From: an uncultured Porphyromonadaceae bacterium
GTDB lineage: Bacteria > Bacteroidota > Bacteroidia > Bacteroidales > Muribaculaceae
Direction of reading: 5' to 3'
Length of the DNA stretch: 63,185 nucleotides
NCBI GenBank assembly: GCA_946410185.1
Contig: CAMJZI010000005.1
Location: 1-63,185, forward strand
A model generated the notes under the pieces. The model worked only from the letters and a program-made list of their open reading frames with translations. It was not told the origin of the DNA and ran no database searches. Positions 38,562 to 48,574 of this stretch are shown here, piece by piece (the stretch's first letter is position 1; each line of letters opens with the position of its first letter). A program made the position numbers and the translations under genes.

Positions 38562-40253
38562 TTAGAACGGCGGCTCATTAGATTTGGTGATGTCGCCGAT
38601 ACTGGGAGTGTCGTCGCTACTTGCCGTCATGTCCTCGCCGCGTTGCTGGCGCAGTTTCTTGATATAAGCCAGCTCATTGATGGCATAGTCGGCATTGTCT
38701 TCTTCGCCGAGCATCTGTGTAAAGACTTTCTCAGCCTGGTCCAGCTGGTTAAAATCGATGTAGGCATATCCGCGGCGACGGCGCAGGAAATTGATGAAAT
38801 CCTTGATGTTCTCGGGCAAATCGTCTTGGTCAAAGTTCCGCTTCACCTCGTCCATGATTTCCTCGGTATAGTTGAACAGGCGCAGATCCTTGCCATTGGC
38901 CATAGCGTTTACCAGCTCCATGGTGTGCCTGATGTTGCCGTCGCTGGCAATGAGATCCAGATAGTAGAAGGCCTGTTTGTAAAGTCCCAATTCATTGTAG
39001 CAGAATCCCAGCTTATAGGCCACCTCCATGAAGAGGTGCTTGCCCTCGGAACCCATCTCAAAGAAGTCGCAGCGGTAGCTGTTGAACACATTCTCCAGAT
39101 ACAGTATCGCCTCATAGTAGCGACTGCTGTTGAACGCCTGCACACCCCAGTACATGTTGTAGGCCACATCGGCGACCCTGACTTGGCCCAGCAGCAGCTG
39201 GTCTTCGGTAAGGCTGTCTTTCTCGCCGTTGCGCGCCTTGAGCTGGGCATCGCTCCACATGTAGTCAAATTCCTGCTGGCGTTTCTTGTCGTCGCTGCGG
39301 TCCAGGGCGATGAGCAGGCTCACGCTGTGAGGCTGGCGGCCTTCGTTGCTCAGCGAGTTCATGCGGCTGGCATTGCGAGGCACCTGGGTGACGGTCACAC
39401 GGCTATAGATGGCCTGGTCGTCTTCGCCCTCGGCCGTGAGGGTGATGGTGGCGAGACGGGGTTTCTCGTCATGCCCTTGCTTGTAGTGCAGGTCAAGCAC
39501 GGCATAATCGCGGGTGAGCCGCGCTTCTTTTCCTTGGCCCTCGATCAAGGCATGGCGCAGGTCAAACTCGCGGATTCCTTGTTCGTCTTCAATGCGCTGC
39601 TGGCCGTTCACGGTGTTCACGGTCATGAACAGCAGGGTGGACTGGGGCAGGGGAGAGACCGTCTCCAGCATCTGCCACAGGGGTAACGCTCCGGTGCCGG
39701 CGGCAATGCTGGCGGCACTGGTGTCAAGCTGGTGCATCAACTCCATGCGGCGCAGCATGAACATTTCGCGCTGGTGCTTGTAGAGCTCACTCTCCAGGTC
39801 CAGCGAGTCACTGTCCTTGCTGATGGCCACAGCCTCGTCAAAGTCCTTGAACCACTCGCGCTGGAAGTGGAAGGCTGCCTGCAGTTCGCTGACGATGTTC
39901 TCGGCATTCACTTTGTTGTTGAAAAACGACATGTGGATGTTGATTACATTACTCTCATGGTCGATAGAGTAAGAGAACTTGAACAGGATGTTGCTGTTGT
40001 TGCGTTCATTGCATTTTGTGCGCACAATGTCAATCTGGCTGATTGGAGCGGTTGCCATGCAGGGGTAAGTCACTTCCACGCAGTCGTCCTGCTTGCGTAT
40101 GGCGCCAACAAAATGGGCTGCTTGGAAATCAAACGAATAAACGGTGCTGTTGTTTTCTTCCTGATTTACGGTATAGACGCAGTTATAGTCCTTGAGAAAC
40201 TGCTCAAAGTTCTTGATGGCTGATTCTTTACTATTATTCTTCCTGATGCGCAT
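38562..40253 (-). CDS. Tetratricopeptide-repeat hypothetical protein
   Basis: Long ORF; TPR-like FNSSRYYEAILYLENVF…YNELGLYKQAFYYLDLIA; likely ATG at 40253 (MRIRKNN). Confidence 0.75.
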   Translation of the reverse strand: MRIRKNNSKESAIKNFEQFLKDYNCVYTVNQEENNSTVYSFDFQAAHFVGAIRKQDDCVEVTYPCMATAPISQIDIVRTKCNERNNSNILFKFSYSIDHESNVINIHMSFFNNKVNAENIVSELQAAFHFQREWFKDFDEAVAISKDSDSLDLESELYKHQREMFMLRRMELMHQLDTSAASIAAGTGALPLWQMLETVSPLPQSTLLFMTVNTVNGQQRIEDEQGIREFDLRHALIEGQGKEARLTRDYAVLDLHYKQGHDEKPRLATITLTAEGEDDQAIYSRVTVTQVPRNASRMNSLSNEGRQPHSVSLLIALDRSDDKKRQQEFDYMWSDAQLKARNGEKDSLTEDQLLLGQVRVADVAYNMYWGVQAFNSSRYYEAILYLENVFNSYRCDFFEMGSEGKHLFMEVAYKLGFCYNELGLYKQAFYYLDLIASDGNIRHTMELVNAMANGKDLRLFNYTEEIMDEVKRNFDQDDLPENIKDFINFLRRRRGYAYIDFNQLDQAEKVFTQMLGEEDNADYAINELAYIKKLRQQRGEDMTASSDDTPSIGDITKSNEPPF

Positions 40254-40300
40254 AATGATTGATGTGTTTAATGGGTAAATGTACAAGAACACTGCAATTA

Positions 40301-40440
40301 TCGTGCCAACCGAACGCCATGATGCTTGCATCAATGGCTGAGGTGCCGCCGATAATATCAACTTATCGTGCCAACCGAATGCCATGATGCTTGCATCAAT
40401 GGCTGAGGTGCCGCCGATAATATCAACTTATCGTGCCAAT
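40301..40440. repeat. 65-bp tandem direct repeat, two full units plus a partial third that overlaps the 3' end of the neighbouring gene
   Basis: Units at 40301-40365 and 40366-40430 differ at about one base (CGAACG/CGAATG); third begins TCGTGCCAA at 40431. Confidence 0.9.
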
Positions 40441-41276
40441 GTGGGGAAAGTACCGCCAAAGTAGCGGCGCTGCAGCCCCAGATAGGCGGCCGTGTCGCGT
40501 TTCACCTGGTTGTGCCACAGGTTCAGACTGTCGCACAGGCTCTTGCGGTCCTTCGACACCATCCACGACTGGAACTGAGACAGGCTGATGGCTACCGAGC
40601 GGTCAAGGTTGGGCAGTACCGAGGCCATGGCTCGGGCAATGGAGCGGTTAACGACAGCATAGCGTATCTCGCCCGACGAAACCATCATCATTAGTTGCTC
40701 GGGGCCATAGAGCTCATCCACATGGACATAGATGGTGTCGCCGATTTCTCGGCTCAAGTTGGCAATGCGCTGGATCATCGGTGAACCTTTGACCACCCAC
40801 ACGGTGTCGCCTGCCAGGTCCAGCTGGGAGTGGATGGCCTGGCTACCGCGCCGTTGCACCAGCACCTGCTGGTCGATGTAGATGGGCTCGGTAAAGGCAA
40901 ACCGCGCCGTATCGCCCGCTGTCATGGGAAATTGAGCCACGACGATGTCATAACGTCCGTCGTCAAGGCCTGCCAGGGCTTTCTCGAGCGTCACCACGGG
41001 GTGGAATTTCATGGGGCAGCCCACACTGTCCGAGATCATGCGCAGCAGGTCATAATTGTATCCGCCCAGCGTGTCATCATAGGTGTAATAGGTGACAGGC
41101 GAGTATTCGATGGCGATGTCGAGTGTGTCGCCGCCGCTGGGGCTCGACTGGGCATCCACTATGGGTTTGTCACAGAAGCTTAAAGCCACCATGCAACCCA
41201 CCACTACTGCGAGCAGTATCAGGTAGATAATCATTTGACCCCGCTTGGCGGGCTGTAGTTGTCTCATCATTGCCAT
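40428..41276 (-). CDS. Membrane-anchored family-3 solute-binding / transporter substrate-binding domain protein
   Basis: N-terminal TM; LDIAIEYSPVTYYTYDDTLGGYNYDLLRMISD…LDDGRYDIVVAQFPMTAGDTARFAFTEPIYIDQQVLV. Confidence 0.8.
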   Translation of the reverse strand: MAMMRQLQPAKRGQMIIYLILLAVVVGCMVALSFCDKPIVDAQSSPSGGDTLDIAIEYSPVTYYTYDDTLGGYNYDLLRMISDSVGCPMKFHPVVTLEKALAGLDDGRYDIVVAQFPMTAGDTARFAFTEPIYIDQQVLVQRRGSQAIHSQLDLAGDTVWVVKGSPMIQRIANLSREIGDTIYVHVDELYGPEQLMMMVSSGEIRYAVVNRSIARAMASVLPNLDRSVAISLSQFQSWMVSKDRKSLCDSLNLWHNQVKRDTAAYLGLQRRYFGGTFPTLAR

Positions 41277-41404
41277 CTAGTATTATTGTAGTGCAAAGAT
41301 ACAACTAACTTCTGATTTATACAATACCGCCAGCCCCAATACAGAGGCTGACGGTTATCAGTTAACGGGCCTCGCCTTGGCGTGGCCGTTTGTCGTCAAT
41401 CAAA

Positions 41405-42598
41405 TTAGCGGGCGTTGTAGGCCTCGAGAGCTTTCTCGAGCACTACCAGGGCACGCTTCAGGTCATCGATCTTGAGCACATAGGCCATGCGCACCTCGTC
41501 CTTGCCCAGGCCGGGGGTAGCATAGAAACCGCTGGCAGGAGCCATCATCACGGTCTCGCCCTCGTAGTTGAACTCCTCCAGACACCAGCGGCAGAAGTCG
41601 TCGATATCCTTCACCGGCAACTTGGCAACGGTGTAGAAGGCACCCATGGGCATCGGAGTGAAGACACCGGGGATCTTGTTCAATCCCTCCACGAGGCAGT
41701 TGCGACGGGCGATGTACTCGTCATAGACGGCCTTGTGGTAGGCCTGCGGAGCATCGAGCGATGCCTCGGCAACGAGCTGGCCGAGCAGGGGAGGGCTCAG
41801 ACGGGCCTGAGCCAGCTTCATGGCGGCAGCACGCACTTCCTTGTTGCGGGTGATGAAGGCACCGATGCGGATACCGCACTCGCTGTAGCGCTTCGACACG
41901 CTGTCGATCATGATCACGTTGTTCTCGATGCCCTCGAGGTGCATGGCGCTGGTGTAGGGAGCGTCGCTGTAGATGAACTCGCGGTAAACCTCGTCGGCAA
42001 ACAGGAACAGGTCATATTTCTTCACCAGGTCGCGCAGGCGCATCAGCTCCTCGCGGCTGTACAGGGTACCGGTGGGGTTGTTGGGGTTGCAGATCATGAT
42101 GGCGCGGGTGCGCTCGTTGATCACCTTCTCAAACTCCTCGACGGGAGGCAGGGCAAAGCCGTCCTCGATGTGAGTCGTGATGGTGCGTACCACGGCACCA
42201 GTCTCACAGGCAAAGCCCATGTAGTTGGCATAGGCGGGCTCCGGAATGATGATTTCGTCACCTGGGTTCAGGCACACCATGAAGGCCATCTGCACGGCCT
42301 CACTGCCACCGCAGGTCACGATGATGTCATCCACGCTCAGGTCGATGTCGTAACGCTTGTAGTAACCTACCAGTTTCTCCACATAGCTGGGAATACCCTG
42401 TGAGGGGCTGTATTCCAACACCTTGCGGTCTACGTGCTTGATTGCTTCCAGTCCTTCCTCGGGGGTGTGGATGTCGGGCTGACCGATGTTAAGATGATAC
42501 ACTTTGATACCGCGTTTTTTAGCTTCAGCGGCAAACGGAGCAAGCTTACGGATGGGCGATGCCGGCATCTTCATGCTGCGTTCTGAAAGTTTAGGCAT
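41405..42598 (-). CDS. PLP-dependent class I/II aminotransferase
   Basis: LNIGQPDIHTPEE, NPNNPTGTLYSREEL, DEVYREFIY, SVSKRYSECGIRIGA. Confidence 0.93.
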   Translation of the reverse strand: MPKLSERSMKMPASPIRKLAPFAAEAKKRGIKVYHLNIGQPDIHTPEEGLEAIKHVDRKVLEYSPSQGIPSYVEKLVGYYKRYDIDLSVDDIIVTCGGSEAVQMAFMVCLNPGDEIIIPEPAYANYMGFACETGAVVRTITTHIEDGFALPPVEEFEKVINERTRAIMICNPNNPTGTLYSREELMRLRDLVKKYDLFLFADEVYREFIYSDAPYTSAMHLEGIENNVIMIDSVSKRYSECGIRIGAFITRNKEVRAAAMKLAQARLSPPLLGQLVAEASLDAPQAYHKAVYDEYIARRNCLVEGLNKIPGVFTPMPMGAFYTVAKLPVKDIDDFCRWCLEEFNYEGETVMMAPASGFYATPGLGKDEVRMAYVLKIDDLKRALVVLEKALEAYNAR

Positions 42599-43077
42599 AA
42601 TTCGTCTTTAATTGATTGATTTATGATGTTAATGATTAGAAGTTTCCTTTTTCAGCCGACAAAGATACATAAAAAATAGTGCAAGTCGAATACAAAAAGC
42701 AAATTACTTTTGTTTTTTATTGAGACTGTCCTCCATTCTGTGAGCAAGCCGCTCTCAAGAGGTGCTTTACATGGCCATCACGGCACGAGTGGAGCGTAGC
42801 AAAGACCTTAGCCTGCGCAGCATTCTCATCGACTCCGATACGGCAAAAGATTGCAGCTGACGATTATTAAAGCCAAAGCGATATGACCAAAGCCGACAAA
42901 ACGCTGCGCTCAGTGAAGCATTCTAGATAACGATTATAATATACATCTTGGATCTTGTTATATGCTTATATTCCAATAATATAAACTTCCGTTTAAAATT
43001 AACAGGCATATACATTTAGAAATAGTGTTTCTGTAATTCTCAGTTTTTTGAGTAATTTTGTAGAAAAACACAACAAT

Positions 43078-44520
43078 ATGAAGAAACTGTTTTTTGTCAT
43101 ATTAATCGGTTTGTTTGTCAGTTGCGTCAAGGTAAACAATGCTCCCCTCGATGAAGAAGATGGCGAACTGGTAGCTTTGCTCAACGAATTGGACAAATGC
43201 CAGGAGACCGCGGATCATGAAACGCGCTACAAACTGTATTCTCAGATTGCTGCTGAATATGAAAAGAAGAACTTAACCGAGTTGCAAAAGCAATACCAAA
43301 AGAAGATGCTGAGTGAAGCCGAAGCAATCAGCAGCAATAATAAGGTATATGGTCATACGCTCATGGCTGAGGCTCTACAGCAATTGGCAACCGCTTATAT
43401 GGTAGAAGGAAATTTGGACAGTGCTTCAATTGAAGCCCATCAGGCCTATCAATTAGCACCGATGGACACATTGGATTTCAGGGCTCAGACGCTCCTGTTA
43501 CTCGCTCAAATCCATCTCATGGCTGAAGAGGGCGACAGCGTCGAGCATTACATCACTGAAGCTAAAGGTATCTATCCCAAGGTTGTTCAAACTGACCTAT
43601 ACCGCATCACGCATGCCTATGGGCTGGATATGCAGCGTAAAAATGGCGACTTGATGGCGGTTCTTCCTTCCTATATATCTGAATGCGGGATTCATGGACA
43701 GGCTGAACTGACCCGCCTCTTGATGTATCATCACCAAGAAGCGAATCAATGGAGGGAAGCCTATGACGACGCCATCAGCCTGATGGATATTACCGACAGC
43801 ATTGCAAGGAGTGAGACCTCGGAGAACTTGGCACGAATCCATGAACTGCAGCATGAGCGCCAGATGGAGTTCCAGCGAGCAGAACGCAAGGCTGAACAAG
43901 CTCGACTGTATGTCATCATCATTGCGGTTCTATTTCTGTTATTAGCTGCAGCAGTAGCAGGATTATTTTACCGACGCAAGGCCCGCATCGCCCACGCCCG
44001 GGAACTGGAGGCTATGCGCCTCTCAGAAGCAGCCCAAGCCAATGAAAATTTGGTGCGTGAGGAAAATATCAAGTTGCAACGTTTGTACTATGAGCACCTT
44101 TATGCCATCATCCTGCCTATCCTCAATGCCCATCGTGGCAAGAGCGGGCATATCAACCTTGAGGAGTCATCGTGGGAACTCATCGAGAAAAACACCGACA
44201 TGGTGCTGCCCGGCTTCACTTCCCGCTTGCGACGGCAGCACCCCACACTCACAACTGAAGATGTCCGTTTCTGCTGCCTGTTGATGATGCGGGTGCCCAA
44301 TGCGCTATTGGCTGATGTTTATGGCATTGCGCCCTCATCGGTCGCAGTCAGGAAACAACGCATGAAAAAGAAACTGGATAGCGATATTGAGAATCAAACG
44401 ATAGAAAACTACTTAAATCAATATATAAATGAGAAGACTGTTATTTACAATCATTTGCCTGACGTCGCTATTATTAAACGCAGGCAGTATCTGGGAAGAA
44501 GGCTCACAATGGGATGTTAA
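43078..44520 (+). CDS. Membrane-spanning TPR sensor / HTH transcriptional regulator
   Basis: Signal/lipobox (LFVSC), TPR-like region, TM helix LYVIIIAVLFLLLAAAVAGLFY, C-terminal LTTEDVRFCCLLMMRVPNALLADVYGIAPSSVAVRKQRMKKKL HTH. Confidence 0.78.
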   Translation: MKKLFFVILIGLFVSCVKVNNAPLDEEDGELVALLNELDKCQETADHETRYKLYSQIAAEYEKKNLTELQKQYQKKMLSEAEAISSNNKVYGHTLMAEALQQLATAYMVEGNLDSASIEAHQAYQLAPMDTLDFRAQTLLLLAQIHLMAEEGDSVEHYITEAKGIYPKVVQTDLYRITHAYGLDMQRKNGDLMAVLPSYISECGIHGQAELTRLLMYHHQEANQWREAYDDAISLMDITDSIARSETSENLARIHELQHERQMEFQRAERKAEQARLYVIIIAVLFLLLAAAVAGLFYRRKARIAHARELEAMRLSEAAQANENLVREENIKLQRLYYEHLYAIILPILNAHRGKSGHINLEESSWELIEKNTDMVLPGFTSRLRRQHPTLTTEDVRFCCLLMMRVPNALLADVYGIAPSSVAVRKQRMKKKLDSDIENQTIENYLNQYINEKTVIYNHLPDVAIIKRRQYLGRRLTMGC

Positions 44521-46417
44521 CTACATCTATTATCCCGATATTGGTGTAGAAGGTAATGATACTGTTACGGTAACCTATCGCCTGCTTCATGCAGATGACA
44601 TCTACATGGCACTTGAAAAGACTGTCACTTTTAAAGGTGAGGTTGAAAGTGTCCAGGTACAAGGTCTTATCCGCAATGAGGATGATAAGATGATTTATGT
44701 GCGACCTGCTTTGGAAGATGGGAGTTTTGGCGAAGAATGTCTGCTCTACGATTTCAGTGAGCCATACGAATATGGTGACACAGTAAGATATGGAGTAATG
44801 GGTGGAGAGGTCAAGGAGGAATTCATTGACTGGCAGGTAGATACCTTGGATTACTACATGATGAATAACGGGGATACACACTGTTTGCCTGCATGGAAGG
44901 GAATCATTTATAAATATGGCTATATCGGTGGACCAATGGATCTTTTCCTACTCGAAGCAGCACCTGGAAAGACGAATAAACCCAAGCCCTCCAACATCAG
45001 TCATGTCATCTTCTCTACAAAGGGAGGACACAAGAAAACGCTAATGTATAGTGAGGAAGACGAGGATGACATCATCATCCCTTACGATGAGATGTTGACC
45101 GACGGCACAATTTGGGAATGCTTGGCAGTTGACACCGAGCAACCGGACCTCAAAAGGACCTACACCATTCAAGTCAAGGGAGACACTATCATCGGCAAAC
45201 GACACTGCAAGCAGGTTTATTCCTCGGAACATAATATCCAAAAGACCATGTTTGAAGAGGGACGCAAAGTGTACGTTGTCAATGAGGATGGTCAGCCTGT
45301 GGTTCTGCTTGATTTTAACCTGCAAGATGGTGACCGTCTTGATGATGTGACGATAGTAAGCGTGTGGGATCAAGAAAACCTGGGCTATCACTATAGAACA
45401 ATCACCATCGACACTGGAGCTGATTGCCAATCTTACTTTGCAGGCGACACTGCGCCATGGGCCTACGACCTGATTGAAGGCATTGGCGTCAGCAAGGATG
45501 AATACCTCAAGCAATGCTTTCTCAATGAGGAAAACACCATCTCCTATATGCTGCGCTGCTGGAAAGAAGGCACGCTTGTCTATCAAGTGCCACAAGAGTA
45601 TGAGTACGTCCCCTTCGTCCGCGAGGGAGTGAAGTGGGTGTACGCTTATAACAATCCATTCTGGGAAGACGTCCTGGACATGCCCGAAGGCCTGCAATAT
45701 TACAGCTTTGAGATGAAAGGTGATGTCCAAATTGGAGATAAAACCTATAAGCCCGTGGTATTGACCCATTACTTGGACAAAGAAGGACAAAGCAAGGAGG
45801 TCGAGGATTATACCCCCATCTGCTTGCGCGAGGAGGACAAGGTTGTCTATGCCATCCATCCCGACGGCATCCAGCATCCTCAATGTCCTGTTGGTTACGG
45901 TTGGCATATTAGTGCTCCCTATGGCGACCTGCCAATCTATACAACCAGCGAGGAATTCATCCTCTATGACTTCAACGACCCGATGGCACTGTACACTGAT
46001 AATGAAAACCTCTGGAATGAAGTCAAGTGTGACGGGACCTGGACGATGACCATTGGCGGGCAGCAGCGCAAGTGCCATCATTATCAATCCCAATACAGCG
46101 GTGATGATGGCTTGATTATCGAGGGCATTGGTTATGACGGCATGGCGGGATTTCCTCTATTCTACTTTGAGACGTTTATTACAGGGTTCCAGGTTGGTTA
46201 TGGACTAAGCCATGTCATTGAAAACGGTCAGATTGTTTATACTGGACGTTGGTATGATCCAGGAGTCCACGTCGGTATCAGCGAGGTGGGGGCCGAAAAG
46301 GTAAGCCGCCCGCTTGACGATAATTACTATAACCTGATGGGCCAGCCCATGGGTGAGGACGTGCCGACCATCCCCGGCATCTACATCCACCAGGGCAAGA
46401 AAATCGTCGTAAGATAG
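44429..46417 (+). CDS. Secreted protein with T9SS type A sorting domain
   Basis: Signal peptide MRRLLFTIICLTSLLLNAGS; C-terminal DNYYNLMGQPMGEDVPTIPGIYIHQGKKIVVR. Confidence 0.8.
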   Translation: MRRLLFTIICLTSLLLNAGSIWEEGSQWDVNYIYYPDIGVEGNDTVTVTYRLLHADDIYMALEKTVTFKGEVESVQVQGLIRNEDDKMIYVRPALEDGSFGEECLLYDFSEPYEYGDTVRYGVMGGEVKEEFIDWQVDTLDYYMMNNGDTHCLPAWKGIIYKYGYIGGPMDLFLLEAAPGKTNKPKPSNISHVIFSTKGGHKKTLMYSEEDEDDIIIPYDEMLTDGTIWECLAVDTEQPDLKRTYTIQVKGDTIIGKRHCKQVYSSEHNIQKTMFEEGRKVYVVNEDGQPVVLLDFNLQDGDRLDDVTIVSVWDQENLGYHYRTITIDTGADCQSYFAGDTAPWAYDLIEGIGVSKDEYLKQCFLNEENTISYMLRCWKEGTLVYQVPQEYEYVPFVREGVKWVYAYNNPFWEDVLDMPEGLQYYSFEMKGDVQIGDKTYKPVVLTHYLDKEGQSKEVEDYTPICLREEDKVVYAIHPDGIQHPQCPVGYGWHISAPYGDLPIYTTSEEFILYDFNDPMALYTDNENLWNEVKCDGTWTMTIGGQQRKCHHYQSQYSGDDGLIIEGIGYDGMAGFPLFYFETFITGFQVGYGLSHVIENGQIVYTGRWYDPGVHVGISEVGAEKVSRPLDDNYYNLMGQPMGEDVPTIPGIYIHQGKKIVVR

Positions 46418-46445
46418 ACTTTATCAACACATAATTCAGATATTA

Positions 46446-46481
46446 CTGAGGCATCCGCATTCAATGAAGCGGATGCCTTAG
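46446..46481. terminator. Bidirectional terminator hairpin between convergent genes
   Basis: CTGAGGCATCCGC…GCGGATGCCTTAG between + gene ending 46417 and - gene ending 46511. Confidence 0.65.
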
Positions 46482-46510
46482 ATTTATCACTTGAATTGGT
46501 TGTCGGAATT

Positions 46511-48517
46511 CTAGTTGACGAAGTTGACCGAGACACCGAGTTGCAGGCGGGCAGGGTTGAGGGGGTAGTGTGGAGTGGCAAAGTAGGCACTGCCGCTCTT
46601 GATCTTCTGGTTAAAGTGGGTCCAGGCGACGAAGAAGCGCGCCTGTTTCATCTTGAAGTTGGCATACAGGTTCATGATGGCGAAGTTGCCGCACTCCATC
46701 TCCTGCTGGCTATGGAAGGTCATCGTCGCCGGGTTGTAGGCTGGGGCATAGTACTTGGTGTAATAGTTGCCGTCAACGCCCATCTGCACATGCAGCACGC
46801 GGGCGATGGTGAATGTGGCATACAGGTTGCTGTAGATGGCAAACTTGGGCAAGGGCAGCACTTGCTCGTTGCTGCTCGTCTGCAATGTCACGCTATTGTC
46901 CCAGTTAAAGGCCTTGAAATGCAGCCCCTGGCGCAGGCGTGCGCTGAGCACATGGATGGCGCCGCTGTGCTGTGCGGGCAGGCCGTCGCCGGCCCAGTAG
47001 ATGTAGTCGTTAAGGGTCTCATAGCCCACGTTGACGTTGGTCCACGAGAAGGGAATGTCCAGTTCACCGCCCACTCGCACCCGTTTGGTCTTGGAGAAGT
47101 CGTTCTCCCACACGTAGTGGTTGGAGACGAAATGCTTCAACAGGTAGGGCACTGCCAGATTCTTGAAGTAGCCGTAGCCCTTGACACTCACGGTGTCGCC
47201 CAGCATTCTGAACCGTGTGGTCACGTCACCGGAGATATCCACCTCACCGGCGGCATCGCCCAGCACGCCGAATTGTGCCGTGGCATTGTAGCGCAGCAGG
47301 GATCCCTGCTGCTTGGTCAGTTGTCCGCCCAGCCACAACAGGTTCTGGGTCACACGGTGGGGAACAACGGCGGGAATGATATCCAGCTCCTCGGGTAGGA
47401 TGGTACCCGTAACAGTGTCGTTCACTTGGGTGTAACGTCTCACCTCGTGGGTGCCATAGACGGCAAAACCAAATTTGGCATACTTGTTGAATCCCTCGAG
47501 CATCGACACGCCCACTGTGTTGCGCAACCGCCAGTAGCTCGTCTCTTCGTCGGTGCCATCCAGGGTCAGATAAGTGTGGTCAAAGAAACCCTTGTCCTCA
47601 CTGCCGGAACTATTGAGGAACTGGTGCTTGCCGTGCTTGAAGTCGAGCGTCCAGATGAAGCTCGTTACCGGCACATAGGTGCGGTCGATAATCGTGTCGG
47701 TCACGCTGTCGCGACGGTAGCGGTAGAATCCCACCTTGTAGCGCTGGTTCAGGTACAACTGGCTGCCTTCAAGATGGCTGTGGGCATTGGTCAGCAGGGT
47801 GGGGATGCTCTTGTTGTCCACACGGGTCTCGCCGCCCTGCACCTCGGCGGGGTCGGTGATGTAGCGATCATCGGTGATGCCGCCGCTCTCCTTGGTCGTG
47901 TAGTTGTAGTGGTTGAAAAACGCCTGCATCTCGTAGCGGTCACCCATGTGTGACCCGAACAGCCGCCATGTGAAGTCCTTGTCGGCCTGCACGTCATAGG
48001 AGCCTTTGCTGTAGATGTAATCGACGGCGGCTCCCAACTGGGTCTTGCGGTCCACGTTGCCCGAGAACTCTGCCTGGGTCCTGTCCAGATTACTATATTT
48101 GTCGCCGCCGGTCGAGTGGCTGAGCAGCGTCATTGGGATGCGCGTGTTGTAGTAGCGCATCGTCGAGGTGTTGTGCATCCAGGCCGCAATGGCGTCCTCA
48201 AAGAAGAATTCGCTGGTCACGGGGCGGTCAAAGAATATCTGGTTCTGACCAGGCGCGCCATAGTTGCCCGTGGTCAGCCAGGCGTCGCTCACCATCGACG
48301 GCACCATCGTGCGATGGTAGTCCAGATGGATGGTATCGATAGTGGATGGATAGTGCTGCCCCAGCGGTTCGCTGACGCACCACGCAAACGACGGCTCCAC
48401 CCGCTGCTTCTTTGCCTTGGAAGCCTTGGAGGAACTCTCTTGCGTGAACTGAGCCTCCGCGACACTCATTGTCGTCGCAGCAAACAGCATCAAAAATATG
48501 AGCAGAATCTTCTTCAT
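46511..48517 (-). CDS. Putative outer-membrane beta-barrel porin
   Basis: Signal peptide; alternating amphipathic strands; 'TTGNYGAPGQNQIFFDRP' N-terminal segment typical of Bacteroidetes putative porins; terminal VNFVN. Confidence 0.75.
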   Translation of the reverse strand: MKKILLIFLMLFAATTMSVAEAQFTQESSSKASKAKKQRVEPSFAWCVSEPLGQHYPSTIDTIHLDYHRTMVPSMVSDAWLTTGNYGAPGQNQIFFDRPVTSEFFFEDAIAAWMHNTSTMRYYNTRIPMTLLSHSTGGDKYSNLDRTQAEFSGNVDRKTQLGAAVDYIYSKGSYDVQADKDFTWRLFGSHMGDRYEMQAFFNHYNYTTKESGGITDDRYITDPAEVQGGETRVDNKSIPTLLTNAHSHLEGSQLYLNQRYKVGFYRYRRDSVTDTIIDRTYVPVTSFIWTLDFKHGKHQFLNSSGSEDKGFFDHTYLTLDGTDEETSYWRLRNTVGVSMLEGFNKYAKFGFAVYGTHEVRRYTQVNDTVTGTILPEELDIIPAVVPHRVTQNLLWLGGQLTKQQGSLLRYNATAQFGVLGDAAGEVDISGDVTTRFRMLGDTVSVKGYGYFKNLAVPYLLKHFVSNHYVWENDFSKTKRVRVGGELDIPFSWTNVNVGYETLNDYIYWAGDGLPAQHSGAIHVLSARLRQGLHFKAFNWDNSVTLQTSSNEQVLPLPKFAIYSNLYATFTIARVLHVQMGVDGNYYTKYYAPAYNPATMTFHSQQEMECGNFAIMNLYANFKMKQARFFVAWTHFNQKIKSGSAYFATPHYPLNPARLQLGVSVNFVN

Positions 48518-48574
48518 TTCAGCCGACAAAGATACGTTTTTTTCAACAACACGACATTAAAAAGCATTAAAAAG

